Shown: positions 38,645-47,128 of the stretch, one piece after another
Layout: the number at the start of each line of letters is the position of its first letter
Numbering within the stretch: position 1 is the stretch's first letter
Made by a program: the position numbers and the translations under genes
Notes under the pieces: generated by a model
Databases searched by the model: none
Told to the model about the DNA's origin: nothing
The model's input: the letters and a program-made list of their open reading frames with translations, nothing else
Assembly: GCF_007859315.1 (NCBI RefSeq)
Contig: NZ_VOHA01000003.1
Coordinates: forward strand, 434,001-498,000
Length of the DNA stretch: 64,000 bases
From: Reyranella sp. CPCC 100927
GTDB lineage: Bacteria; Pseudomonadota; Alphaproteobacteria; Reyranellales; Reyranellaceae
Direction: 5' to 3'

Positions 38645-39424
38645 ATGGCCAGGTTTCCTTCGAAGAGCAGCATGTTCCGCTTCATGCGTGAGGCAGGCGT
38701 CGAGATCGGGACGGTGCTGGACGTCGGTGCTCAGGAGGATACAGCGGAACTCCGCCTGGCCTTTCCCGACAAGCGCCATATCCTGTTCGAGCCGGCTGTG
38801 GAGTTCCATGCGGCGCTGAAAAGGAACTATGGCGCCCTGGATCACGTGCTTGTTCCGGCGGCGCTGTCCGACAGCGACGGGCAGGGGATGCTTCGCAAGG
38901 CGTCGATCGACGGAGGCGCTGTCAGCCATTCGAGTCTGGTTGACTCGGCCGACGGCGGGCCGATCGAACCCGTCGCCCAGATGCGGCTCGATACCTTCAT
39001 GAAAGGCCAGGATTGCCCCAAGCCGTATCTGCTCAAGGTCGATGTCGACGGCTATGAACTCCCCATCCTGCGCGGTGCCGAGGGCATTTGGAACGACATT
39101 GCCTGCATCATTGTCGAAGCGCCTGTCGACACGTTCTTCGAGAGAACAAGCTTCATCATGGCGCGGGCGTTTCGGGTGTTCGATATTGTCGACCACTGCT
39201 ACTACCATGACATGCTGTCGCAGGTTGACATGGTATTTGTCGCCGAGAGGGTGATGCAAAATCCCAATTTGCGACCTTGGCAGACAAAACCGTTTGCATG
39301 GAGCCATTGGGAGCCAGTCGCGGGCCTGGAGAGCAGGATCAAGGAACGACCGGCGGCTTCAGCAAAACCGGCGCGGGGCATAGCGCATCTCATTGCCAAG
39401 GCAAGATCATTTGCCGGCCGGTAG
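38645..39424 (+). CDS. FkbM-family methyltransferase
   Basis: 259-residue SAM-dependent methyltransferase of the FkbM type. It has VGTVLDVGAQED-like motif I (here IGTVLDVGAQED), HILFEPAVEFHAALKRNY, and MRLDTFMKGQDCPKPYLLKVDVDGYELPILRGAE, the FkbM hallmark (LKIDVEGxE variant). FkbM proteins O-methylate sugars and polyketides. The ATG at 38645 lies 55 bases after fcl; the frame upstream to 38603 lacks support. In this locus it probably methylates a glycan residue. Confidence 0.88.
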   Translation: MARFPSKSSMFRFMREAGVEIGTVLDVGAQEDTAELRLAFPDKRHILFEPAVEFHAALKRNYGALDHVLVPAALSDSDGQGMLRKASIDGGAVSHSSLVDSADGGPIEPVAQMRLDTFMKGQDCPKPYLLKVDVDGYELPILRGAEGIWNDIACIIVEAPVDTFFERTSFIMARAFRVFDIVDHCYYHDMLSQVDMVFVAERVMQNPNLRPWQTKPFAWSHWEPVAGLESRIKERPAASAKPARGIAHLIAKARSFAGR

Positions 39425-39649
39425 CGTCCATCTATTGCAGTAACGTCAAATGCTTCAAGAGAATGCTGATTAAATCCGGATTCGAAGGATTCGGGTGTCC
39501 ATCAGCGGGACGATTTGGTACGCACGTGGATGGGTATTGGTCTATGTTGTTCCGTCGTTTAAGTGCATGGGCATGCGACGTTTTTGCGAGCGCCGACAAG
39601 GGCCGCGACGGGTGCTGAGCGGTGGAACGTCCTGGTGGGAGGGCCACAG

Positions 39650-40216
39650 GTGAAGGTGACAGTCGAAAAAACGGAGATCGCGGATCTCGTCGTTGTCAGT
39701 CCTGAAGTATTCGAAGATGCACGCGGCTTCTTTATGGAAGTCTACAAGGATAGCGAGTATGCCCCTTTAGGGCTGCCCTCGCAGTTCGTGCAGTTCAATC
39801 ACTCCGGGTCAGTCAAGAATACCGTGCGGGGCCTGCACTTCCAGTGGGACCCTCCGATGGGCAAGTTGATGCGCGTCGCGCGCGGAACGGCATTTCTGGT
39901 GGCCGTCGATATCCGCAAGGGATCGCCAACGCTGGGGAAGCACAAAGCGTTCACTTTTTCGGAGCGTGACCGCAAGCTGGTCTGGGCACCGGCAGGCTTC
40001 GCTCGGGGTTTCGCCGTGCTCAGCGATTTCGCCGAGATCGAGTACCTGACCACGGGCGCATACAACTCAAAGGGTGAGTCGGGAATCCTGTGGGACGATC
40101 CAGCCCTGGGAATTGCCTGGCCCGTAAACGAACCAATCCTGTCGGGCAAGGATCAGAAGGCCCAGACCCTGGCGCAGTGGCTGGATCGGTCCGAGTCATC
40201 GTTTTTCAAGGTGTAG
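39650..40216 (+). CDS. RmlC-like dTDP-sugar 3,5-epimerase family protein, copy 2
   Basis: 188-residue RmlC-type cupin: FEDARGFFMEVYKDSEY, the catalytic-type H63 (VRGLHFQWDPPMGKL), VWAPAGFARGFAVLSD, and EYLTTGAYNSKGESGILWDDP in place of the usual YYxP segment. GTG 39650 was chosen because GGGAGG lies about 7 bases upstream; the longer frame from 39563 looks non-coding. The next gene starts 12 bases downstream. With the SDR protein and the second RmlD-like protein it forms a three-gene set that probably makes a deoxysugar other than rhamnose; the substrate is unknown. Confidence 0.85.
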   Translation: MKVTVEKTEIADLVVVSPEVFEDARGFFMEVYKDSEYAPLGLPSQFVQFNHSGSVKNTVRGLHFQWDPPMGKLMRVARGTAFLVAVDIRKGSPTLGKHKAFTFSERDRKLVWAPAGFARGFAVLSDFAEIEYLTTGAYNSKGESGILWDDPALGIAWPVNEPILSGKDQKAQTLAQWLDRSESSFFKV

Positions 40217-40228
40217 ACGGAGCTTGTC

Positions 40229-41203
40229 ATGAAGGTCGTTGTTGCGGGGGGCGCCGGGTACATCGGTTCGTTGCTCGTGCCTCGTCTGCTGTCGCGGGGT
40301 TACGAAGTCCGCGTGGTCGATTTGCTCTGGTTCGGCAACGAGCTTCCGGCGCAGACCGAAGTCATCAAGAAGGGCGTTCTGGACATCACGGAGGCGGATC
40401 TCAAGGGGGTTGATGCTGTCATCTTCATCGCCGGACTCTCGAACGACCCAATGGCGGAGTATTCGCCATCGCAGAACTTCATCGAGAACGCTTCCAGTCC
40501 GGCATATCTGGCCTACACAGCCAAGCGAGCCGGTGTGCGGCGCTTCATTCATGGCGGATCGTGTTCGGTCTACGGGTACACGGTCAACGAGCTCTATGAT
40601 GAGACGTCACCAGCAGTCTGCGGCTATCCCTACGGCATTTCCAAGTTGCAGGGCGAGTTCGGGTGCACGCAGCTTGCCGATGACAAGTTCTCCGTCATCG
40701 CTATGCGCAAGGGTACAGTCTGCGGCTACAGTCCGCGCATGCGCTTGGATCTCGTGATCAACACGATGTTCAAGAGTGCGATGAAGGACAAGGTTATCAT
40801 CGTCAACAACCCCTCGATCTGGCGACCCATCCTCGCCATCCGTGACGCCGTGGACGGCTACATCCGGGCGCTCGAGGCAAGCCCGGAGATTTCCGGGATC
40901 TTCAATATTGCGTCCGGCAACTACACCATCGGCGAGGTCGCGGACTATGTCGCCGAGGGCGTCAAAGATTACGCCGGTGTCGAGGCGAACATTCTGGTTC
41001 GGAATGTGCAGGATTTTCGAAATTACAAAGTGACCTGGGAAAAAGCGACCAAGGTCTTGGGCTTCAAGCCACGGTTTGACGCCAAGGACATCGTCAAGGA
41101 ATTGGCTGAGAACGTCAGTAAGTTTTCTGACTTCGACAATCCGCGCTACTACAATATCCGGACCTTCCAATCACTCGGTCGGAAGCCGGAGGAGGGTATG
41201 TGA
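40229..41203 (+). CDS. NAD(P)-dependent epimerase/dehydratase (extended SDR)
   Basis: 324-residue extended short-chain dehydrogenase. It has the cofactor motif VVAGGAGYIGSLLVPRLL, an active-site serine in IHGGSCSVYGYTVNELYD, Y-x-x-x-K in GYPYGISKLQGE, and C-terminal IFNIASGNYTIGEVADYVAEG. It differs from RfbB, Gmd and GalE in its core (FIAGLSNDPMAEYSPSQNFIEN), so a nucleotide-sugar 4-reductase, epimerase or dehydratase role is open. Its TGA overlaps the ATG of the next RmlD-like gene (TGATG). The tight three-gene arrangement 39.65-42.06 kb points to one pathway. Confidence 0.87.
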   Translation: MKVVVAGGAGYIGSLLVPRLLSRGYEVRVVDLLWFGNELPAQTEVIKKGVLDITEADLKGVDAVIFIAGLSNDPMAEYSPSQNFIENASSPAYLAYTAKRAGVRRFIHGGSCSVYGYTVNELYDETSPAVCGYPYGISKLQGEFGCTQLADDKFSVIAMRKGTVCGYSPRMRLDLVINTMFKSAMKDKVIIVNNPSIWRPILAIRDAVDGYIRALEASPEISGIFNIASGNYTIGEVADYVAEGVKDYAGVEANILVRNVQDFRNYKVTWEKATKVLGFKPRFDAKDIVKELAENVSKFSDFDNPRYYNIRTFQSLGRKPEEGM

Positions 41204-42060
41204 TGAAGGCGGCAGTCATAGGGGCTAACGGCCAACTGGGTACGGATCTGGCCGCCGCCCTCGAGCAGGAAAGCTATGATGTTGCCCGGATCACGCATGC
41301 CGATCTGGAGATCGGCGATCCTGCGGCTGTTCGCACGGTGCTGGGTCAGGTTCGTCCAAACATCGTGATCAACACGGCCGCCATGCACAATGTGGAAGCC
41401 TGTGAACAGGAGCCGGAAAGAGCTTACCAGGTCAACAGTATCGGCGCTCGCGCGCTGGCTCAGTATTGCGCCGAGAACGGCGTATACCTGCTTCACGTCA
41501 GCACCGACTACGTGTTCGACGGCAAGAAGAAGAAGCCCTACGTGGAGACAGATGCGCCATTGCCCCTGAATGTTTATGGCAACAGCAAGGTGGCGGGTGA
41601 GTCTTTTGTCCTTTCGACTGGCGATACTGGCGCGGTGCTGCGTGTGTCAGGCATCTATGGCACCAACAAATGTCGCGCCAAGGGCGGGCTCAATTTTGTG
41701 CAGTTGATGTTGAAGCTAGCGGACGAGCGTGAAGAAGTCAGGGTCGTCGACGATGAGATCCTAACTCCAACCAATACGATCGACATCGCTCGGCAGGTTG
41801 TACGCCTGTGTGATGCGCGGGCGCCGGGACTTTTCCACGGCACCGCTCATGGTCAGTGTTCATGGTACAGGTTCGCGCAGGAGATATTCTCATTGGCGGG
41901 AAAGGGAGTGCGGTTGCTGCCGGCCCGTCCCGGGGAGTTTCCGGCCAAAGTTCCCCGGCCAAGCTATTCCGTTCTGGAGAACCAGGCGCTCAAGTCGCTC
42001 GGGCTGGATGTCATGTCGGACTGGGAGAGTGGGCTGAAGCGCTACCTATCCACCAGGTAA
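41203..42060 (+). CDS. RmlD-like nucleotide-sugar reductase, copy 2
   Basis: 285-residue RmlD_sub_bind protein: [57 protein letters not shown] and the catalytic VYGNSKVAGE. It is distinct from rfbD at 24.8 kb, e.g. GTNKCRAKGGLNFVQLML and VVDDEILTPTNTIDIARQ. ATG 41203 overlaps the preceding stop; GTG 41200 is an alternative, and GGAGGAGGG lies upstream. It probably performs the final keto reduction of the sugar prepared by the two genes before it. Whether it is a second rhamnose route or makes a 6-deoxytalose-like or other sugar cannot be read from the sequence. Confidence 0.87.
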   Translation: MKAAVIGANGQLGTDLAAALEQESYDVARITHADLEIGDPAAVRTVLGQVRPNIVINTAAMHNVEACEQEPERAYQVNSIGARALAQYCAENGVYLLHVSTDYVFDGKKKKPYVETDAPLPLNVYGNSKVAGESFVLSTGDTGAVLRVSGIYGTNKCRAKGGLNFVQLMLKLADEREEVRVVDDEILTPTNTIDIARQVVRLCDARAPGLFHGTAHGQCSWYRFAQEIFSLAGKGVRLLPARPGEFPAKVPRPSYSVLENQALKSLGLDVMSDWESGLKRYLSTR

Positions 42061-42136
42061 GGAGTCATGGGTTTTAGCGCACGCCTGTTGGTGTGGCGCT
42101 ACGGCGAGCTAACGGGCTGTCTTCGGGATCTGAGGA

Positions 42137-44269
42137 ATGAAAGAGTTCTTCGACATCGATTTGGGATACGTCGGGCTTCATGGAGCAATACCGTCTTCCC
42201 GTGTCCGCCACATTCATGATCCCGTTCTCAGTGTGCCCTTTCCCTTCTCTCGAGAGGTCAAGCTTCGCTCCTGTACGATAGGGGTGTTTGCTCACATATT
42301 TGATGTCGAGGCCGCCGAAGAAATTGCCCGGTATCTCGGCAATATTCCGGTGTCATTCGATGTCTGGGCCACGACGTCTTCCGATAGTAAGGCTGATGTG
42401 ATCCGTAACCTCTTTCGGTCGGTCCCGCATGGCAAACTCGAAGTCCGCGTGGTGGAGAATCGCGGGCGGGACCTCGCTGGGTTTCTTGTGGGTTGTGCCG
42501 ACAAGATCACGCTGTACGACCACGTCCTGCATGTGCATTCCAAGCACTCGAAACATGACTCGGATCTAGCCGGGTGGCGTACCTATCTTTTTGATCATCT
42601 TCTTGGATCTCCTGAAATAGTCACGTCAAACCTGCTTGTCCTGCAAAACAGTGATGTTGGTCTTCTTTTTCCAGATCATTTCAAGCCGGTGCGGAGGGTC
42701 CTGAATTTTGGCGGGAACTATTCTCACATGCGCCATCTCCTGAAGCGCATGGGAGTCCAATACTCAAAGGACATCCTACTGGAATTTCCTTCCGGATCGA
42801 TGTTCTGGGCGAACTCGGCCGCACTCAAGCCAATCATGGATCTCAAGCTCACGTTGGCCGATTTCCCCCCCGAGGCAGGGCAGATCGACGGAGAGATTCA
42901 GCACGCTATCGAGCGGAGCCTGGTTTATGCGGCGGAAATATCCGGGAAGACATGGACCCGGGTCGTCCGGCCGGGAGACTGTGAAATCAAACGACGCCTG
43001 ATCACGGTCAACCAGCCAAAGGATATCCAACCAGCCGCGCAAAGAAGCACACGTCGGCTTCTGGGCAACCGGATGGCCCTGGGATCGAAAGTGGAATACT
43101 TTCCGGAAATCAACAGGACAGGCTTCCGCCCCGATTTCTCTGAGAAGCCTCGCTTGACCCTGCTGACGCCAACCCTCAGGCCTGACAAGCTGTTTGGAGG
43201 CGTTGCGACGTCGTTGAAGGTGTTTCGCGATATCCAGGAAGAAATGCCTGATGTGCAGGTGCGCATTGTCTCGTTGACCGACACCATCGACCAGGAATGC
43301 ATGCGTCTCATTCCCGACCATGTTTTGACCTGGATGGATGCATACAATTCTGAGGCAAAGTTCGATGCAGTTGATTTGGGCGACAACAGGCAGTTGAACC
43401 AACTGTCTATTCGGCGGAATGAAGTCTTCATGGCGACGGCCTGGTGGACAGCCCGATTCGCCATTCGTGCTCAGTTGCAGCAGCGGAACTTTTTTGGCTC
43501 AGAGAGGCCGTTCATTTATCTTATTCAAGATCATGAACCGGATTTCTACGGGTGGTCATCGCGCTACGCGCTAGCGAAATCTACATACCACGCTCCGAAC
43601 ATGATCGGCATTGTAAACTCGGAAGAGCTTTCCAATTATTTTGATGCTAATTACTCGATCGAAGAGAAGTACTGCCTGCCATATTCCATCAGTACATCTG
43701 TCAGGGCACATTTCAAAACTACAGCTCTCAAAGAGAGAATCATTCTGATCTATGGGCGCCCTGATACACCCCGGAATGCGTTCGAGTTGCTGATGGACGG
43801 AATTTGTTTATGGCAGCAGGAAGATGTCGAGATCGCAAAGAAGTGGCGGATCGTCTCCGCTGGCACGAAGTTTGAGCATTCGGCAGCGCCGCACGTTCAG
43901 AACCTGACGATCCACGGCAAGCTGAGCCTCCAAGATTATGGCGAGATTCTTTCCCGGTCGGCCGTAGGAATATCGTTGATGCTGTCGCCGCATCCGAGCT
44001 ATCCCCCGTTGGAGATGGCTGAGGCCGGAGCCATAACCATCACGAATTCGTATCAGTTCAAGGATTTGCGTCAACGCAGTCCCAATATCGTATCCATGGA
44101 TGCCGTGACCCCGGAATCGTTGGCGCAATGCCTTGGAGAGGCCGTTCGCAGGGGAGAGGAGAGAATCGGCAAGACAACCGAGTTTCTGCCCGTCCGATCC
44201 ATCGCGACAGGCGTGCCGGAATTCGACGCGGCAAAGATCGCCCAGAGGTTGGGGCGTTTTCCTAGTTGA
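42137..44269 (+). CDS. Glycosyltransferase: RgpF-type N-terminus plus WsaF-type rhamnosyltransferase
   Basis: 710 residues. Residues ~45-290 form an RgpF domain (IGVFAHIFDVEAAEEIARYL; VVENRGRDLAGFLVG; HVLHVHSKHSKHDSDLAGWR). Residues ~335-700 match the WsaF rhamnosyltransferase family: RLTLLTPTLRPDKLFGGVATSL, the signature FIYLIQDHEPDFYGWSSRYALA, LIYGRPDTPRNAFELLMDG, and SLMLSPHPSYPPLEMAEAGA. WsaF of Geobacillus adds rhamnose in an S-layer glycan, so a rhamnosyl role is likely. The only Shine-Dalgarno-like GAGG abuts the ATG, so the start is uncertain. The gene is noticeably more AT-rich than the flanking genes. Confidence 0.87.
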   Translation: MKEFFDIDLGYVGLHGAIPSSRVRHIHDPVLSVPFPFSREVKLRSCTIGVFAHIFDVEAAEEIARYLGNIPVSFDVWATTSSDSKADVIRNLFRSVPHGKLEVRVVENRGRDLAGFLVGCADKITLYDHVLHVHSKHSKHDSDLAGWRTYLFDHLLGSPEIVTSNLLVLQNSDVGLLFPDHFKPVRRVLNFGGNYSHMRHLLKRMGVQYSKDILLEFPSGSMFWANSAALKPIMDLKLTLADFPPEAGQIDGEIQHAIERSLVYAAEISGKTWTRVVRPGDCEIKRRLITVNQPKDIQPAAQRSTRRLLGNRMALGSKVEYFPEINRTGFRPDFSEKPRLTLLTPTLRPDKLFGGVATSLKVFRDIQEEMPDVQVRIVSLTDTIDQECMRLIPDHVLTWMDAYNSEAKFDAVDLGDNRQLNQLSIRRNEVFMATAWWTARFAIRAQLQQRNFFGSERPFIYLIQDHEPDFYGWSSRYALAKSTYHAPNMIGIVNSEELSNYFDANYSIEEKYCLPYSISTSVRAHFKTTALKERIILIYGRPDTPRNAFELLMDGICLWQQEDVEIAKKWRIVSAGTKFEHSAAPHVQNLTIHGKLSLQDYGEILSRSAVGISLMLSPHPSYPPLEMAEAGAITITNSYQFKDLRQRSPNIVSMDAVTPESLAQCLGEAVRRGEERIGKTTEFLPVRSIATGVPEFDAAKIAQRLGRFPS

Positions 44270-44329
44270 AATGCGCAAAGGACGACTATTCACAGGCTTC
44301 CCTGGGCGCCTATGGGCAGAGGCATATCC

Positions 44330-46135
44330 ATGATTGCCGTTGATCGCTCGAAACCTTCGAAGCATGGAGGCTGGTTGGGACGGCATCTGCGGGAAATTCG
44401 TGCTCGGCGCCGACAGCGCGCTCTGTTCGATGCGGGCTGGTACCTTGAACAGAATGAGGATGTTGCCGCGGCTGGCGTGGACCCGTTTGCTCACTATCTG
44501 GAACACGGCTGGCGGGAGCAACGAGCCCCTCATCCCCTGTTTAGTACGAGTTGGTACCTCAGTAGAAATGAGGATGTTCTCTCTGCACGCTTGGAGCCAT
44601 TACGCCACTATCTGATGCATGGCTGGCGGGAAGGGCGGTCCCCCCATCCGCTCTTCGACGTGGGATGGTATTTGTCCCAGAACCCAGATGTTGCCGCATC
44701 CGGCGCTGAACCCTTGTTGCACTATCTGAAGCGCGGGTGGCGAGAGGCCCGTGCGCCACACCCATTGTTCGACGTTGCTCGGTACCTCGAGCGGTATCCA
44801 GACGTTGCTGCAGCGGGCCGCGAGCCCTTGTCCCACTATCTCCAGATGGGGTGGCGGGAAGGACGCGATCCTTGTGCCTTCTTTTTTCCGGCTTGGTACA
44901 GGAGTCAAAATCCGGACGTGATGTCGGCGGACACCGAGCCCTTTTCTCACTACCTCGCGACAGGCTGGAGGAAGGGGAGGGCACCACACCCCCTGTTCGA
45001 TGTTGAGTGGTACCTTGACCGGAACAAGGACGTTGCTATGGCGGGCAAGGAACCGCTGGCACATTATGTGACAAGTGGCTGGCTGGAGAAACGGCAGCCG
45101 AGCGCAGTGTATTCCCGTGTAGCGCCACGGGCGCTTGAAGTTGCCGGAAGCGCCGGGGTACGGCACCCAGTGGAGGATGTTTTCGAATACTTCCGAAGCC
45201 ACCGCGAGCTTCTCGAAGCTGAAACGTGGGCGATGCACGAAAATCATCCGGTGACGCGCTTGCGCTACGAGTTGATCGGATGTCGCAATGATTTCCGCGG
45301 CAAGAACGTTTGCCTGTTTGCCTGTCACTGTCCGGACGGGCGCATGGATCCGACGACGAATTTGATGCTGCGGTGGATCAGGAATTCAGGGTTCTCGGTG
45401 GTTTGCATTGTGGCGAACGGAAGCACGGTGAGCTTCGAGTACCCGGGTGACGATCCGGATCTTTGCTTTATCGTACGAGACAATGTCGGATACGACTTTG
45501 CTGGTTGGGCACTTGCGCTGTCTGTCTTGCCGACATTGTGGCTGGCAAACGCCGTCCTGTTTGCCAACGACAGTGTCTTCGGCCCGGTTGATTCACCGAC
45601 GAATGGGCTGATCCGTGATTCGCTTGCCTCGCCAGCAGATTGCGTAGCACTGACGGCGTCCCAACAGGAATCTCTTCATTTTCAGAGTTACTTCTTCCTG
45701 GTTAAGAGAAAGGTTCTGGAATCCTCCCACTTTCGGGCGTTTTGGGCCGCGGTTCGCGTCGTCAACGACCAGAGAAGAATTATCATGCAATACGAGATCA
45801 AATTACTCTCGGTTGTGATCATGTCCGGTGCGTCGTGCCATGTCGTTTTTCAGTCGCTTTGTGACAACTACGCGGACCCCATAAACCCTACACTGTATCA
45901 CTGGCGTGAGCTCATTGATGCAGGTTTCCCTTTCCTGAAGAAGCGTGTCGTAACGGACGACTTAGAGGTAGTTGATCGAAAAGGATGGCTCGACGTTATT
46001 CAGAATCCCGAATTGAGAAAACATCTGATGACCCATCTCACGCGGGGAGAGCAAGACGCACCATCAGCGAGTCTGCTTCGTACGCGGTCAGTGCACTCAC
46101 GACGCCAGAATGCTTCAGCGGCGACGGGGTACTGA
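44330..46135 (+). CDS. RgpF-domain protein with six tandem YPDV repeats
   Basis: 601 residues. A short basic N-terminus is followed by six perfect-length 38-residue YPDV repeats (residues 33-260). A linker and a C-terminal RgpF-type domain (~325-560) follow: NVCLFACHCPDGRMDPTTNL; FIVRDNVGYDFAGWALAL; LANAVLFANDSVFGPV. RgpF proteins are linked to rhamnan glycan synthesis but the reaction is not firmly established. ATG 44330 has AGAGG 7 bases upstream; ATG 44312 is in frame but less supported. The 3' end overlaps the convergent methyltransferase gene by 21 bases. This protein has the cleanest repeat array of the locus. Confidence 0.88.
   Translation: MIAVDRSKPSKHGGWLGRHLREIRARRRQRALFDAGWYLEQNEDVAAAGVDPFAHYLEHGWREQRAPHPLFSTSWYLSRNEDVLSARLEPLRHYLMHGWREGRSPHPLFDVGWYLSQNPDVAASGAEPLLHYLKRGWREARAPHPLFDVARYLERYPDVAAAGREPLSHYLQMGWREGRDPCAFFFPAWYRSQNPDVMSADTEPFSHYLATGWRKGRAPHPLFDVEWYLDRNKDVAMAGKEPLAHYVTSGWLEKRQPSAVYSRVAPRALEVAGSAGVRHPVEDVFEYFRSHRELLEAETWAMHENHPVTRLRYELIGCRNDFRGKNVCLFACHCPDGRMDPTTNLMLRWIRNSGFSVVCIVANGSTVSFEYPGDDPDLCFIVRDNVGYDFAGWALALSVLPTLWLANAVLFANDSVFGPVDSPTNGLIRDSLASPADCVALTASQQESLHFQSYFFLVKRKVLESSHFRAFWAAVRVVNDQRRIIMQYEIKLLSVVIMSGASCHVVFQSLCDNYADPINPTLYHWRELIDAGFPFLKKRVVTDDLEVVDRKGWLDVIQNPELRKHLMTHLTRGEQDAPSASLLRTRSVHSRRQNASAATGY
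44426..45109 (+). repeat. Six tandem 114-base units coding the YPDV repeat
   Basis: Six units of exactly 38 codons starting at F33, F71, F109, F147, F185 and F223. A typical unit reads FDVGWYLSQNPDVAASGAEP followed by LLHYLKRGWREARAPHPL. Period and reading frame are perfectly kept while the DNA copies differ at many positions, indicating selection on the protein. Confidence 0.92.
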
Positions 46136-46810
46136 CAGAAGCTGGCGCAGAAATTGCGTGGGCTTACGATGAGCCTCACTCGGCGCGCCGCTGGGCTGTG
46201 GATTTAATTGATCAGTTTCGATCGGCGTGTTCCTGTTACCTACTGTGTATCGTCTATTCGGTATTTGTACTCCTGGTGCGCGGGGGAGGTCTTTTCTGAC
46301 CCGTAGATATACGCCCCATTCGAGGCCGATGTTCATCATGTGATCAAGCGCTAACTCGATCGGCGTCTTCATGATGCTGAGCCGTTCGACAACATTAGGA
46401 TGGAGAACATAGTGCGTTTCATACCACTCGAAGAACCCGTGCCTGTCTTCAAGGTATGCACGATCATACTCGTAGCAGATATGCTTGAATGATGTTTCCG
46501 TGAAAAAGGTCAGGTGCCCGAACAGGAGTCCGTCATTTGACTTTCCATATGGTGTCCAGATCTCAGCCAGCGCGCCCGGTTTGCACACTCGGAAGACCTC
46601 GCGCCAAGCGTGCTGTTGGTAGGTAAGATGTTCGAACATGTGACTGCTGTACAGATGCTCTACCGAATTGTCGGGGAACGGCAGTCGATCGCGTTCGACG
46701 TTTACGACAAGGTCGACCTGTGGTCCCGGTGCGAAGTCGATGCCGAAAAAACCGGTTCGCTTGTTGTTGCCGCAGCCGAGTTCGACATGGGTTCTTACAA
46801 TGTCTTCCAT
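46115..46810 (-). CDS. Class I SAM-dependent methyltransferase
   Basis: 231-residue methyltransferase. Motif I reads HVELGCGNNKRTGFFGID, the acidic ribose-binding region is LVVNVERDRLPFPDNSVEHLYSSHMFEHL, and post-motif VFRVCKPGALAEIWTPYG follows. The sequence resembles small sugar/glycan methyltransferases with the EHL motif. The C-terminal tail (after ~residue 190) is basic and low in structure and overlaps the 3' end of the plus-strand RgpF gene by 21 bases. It is transcribed alone on the minus strand; a terminator-like hairpin lies upstream of it at 46977-47002. Probable glycan O-methylation. Confidence 0.87.
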   Translation of the reverse strand: MEDIVRTHVELGCGNNKRTGFFGIDFAPGPQVDLVVNVERDRLPFPDNSVEHLYSSHMFEHLTYQQHAWREVFRVCKPGALAEIWTPYGKSNDGLLFGHLTFFTETSFKHICYEYDRAYLEDRHGFFEWYETHYVLHPNVVERLSIMKTPIELALDHMMNIGLEWGVYLRVRKDLPRAPGVQIPNRRYTVGNRNTPIETDQLNPQPSGAPSEAHRKPTQFLRQLLSVPRRR

Positions 46811-47128
46811 TGAAATCCTCTCGTGCTAGGCCCGATTTTCATTGCTGCGGGTGGAATATGCCCCGAAATCCGAGACCTCAGCGTTGGCTTTAAACCAGGG
46901 AAGCGGTCCGCCTCCAAACGTAATCGACATGCAACGAGTATGACGCCCTGGCGTGTTCGATGCCAAGTCATTAAAAGAAGCGACAGTAACGCCTGTCGCT
47001 TCATGGCTTCGTGATTGACGGATATCAGTACGACACTTGCTGAGGCATGGATTCGGCAGTTTCAAATGCGATCATCCCCGAAGTGAGCCTATTGACCGCT
47101 ACATGCGGAAGCCGATACAAACGGCCAC
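46811..47128. other. Intergenic region between two divergent methyltransferase genes
   Basis: 318 bases with no convincing gene; the short open frames here lack family sequence and ribosome sites. It should carry promoters for the leftward gene (start 46810) and the rightward gene (start 47129). Its one clear structure is the 10-bp-stem hairpin at 46977-47002. Confidence 0.5.
46977..47002 (-). terminator. Intrinsic-terminator-like hairpin reading leftwards
   Basis: GAAGCGACAG and CTGTCGCTTC are exact 10-base reverse complements around a 6-base loop (TAACGC). On the minus strand the stem is followed by TTTTAAT, as in a rho-independent terminator. No minus-strand gene lies immediately upstream of it: the next, the KpsE-like gene, ends at 48104. 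It could therefore end a leader or small RNA, block antisense readthrough, or attenuate the methyltransferase gene. Confidence 0.5.

Noticed and set aside
39425-39649. Possible extra small gene between the FkbM methyltransferase and the RmlC-like gene
   Set aside because: Short open frames here have no ribosome site or recognisable sequence, and the upstream extension of the RmlC-like frame reads as non-coding.
44426-45109. Regularly spaced 114-base repeats considered as a CRISPR array or satellite
   Set aside because: The units are not identical, have no spacers, and keep the reading frame exactly; they code for the 38-residue protein repeat.
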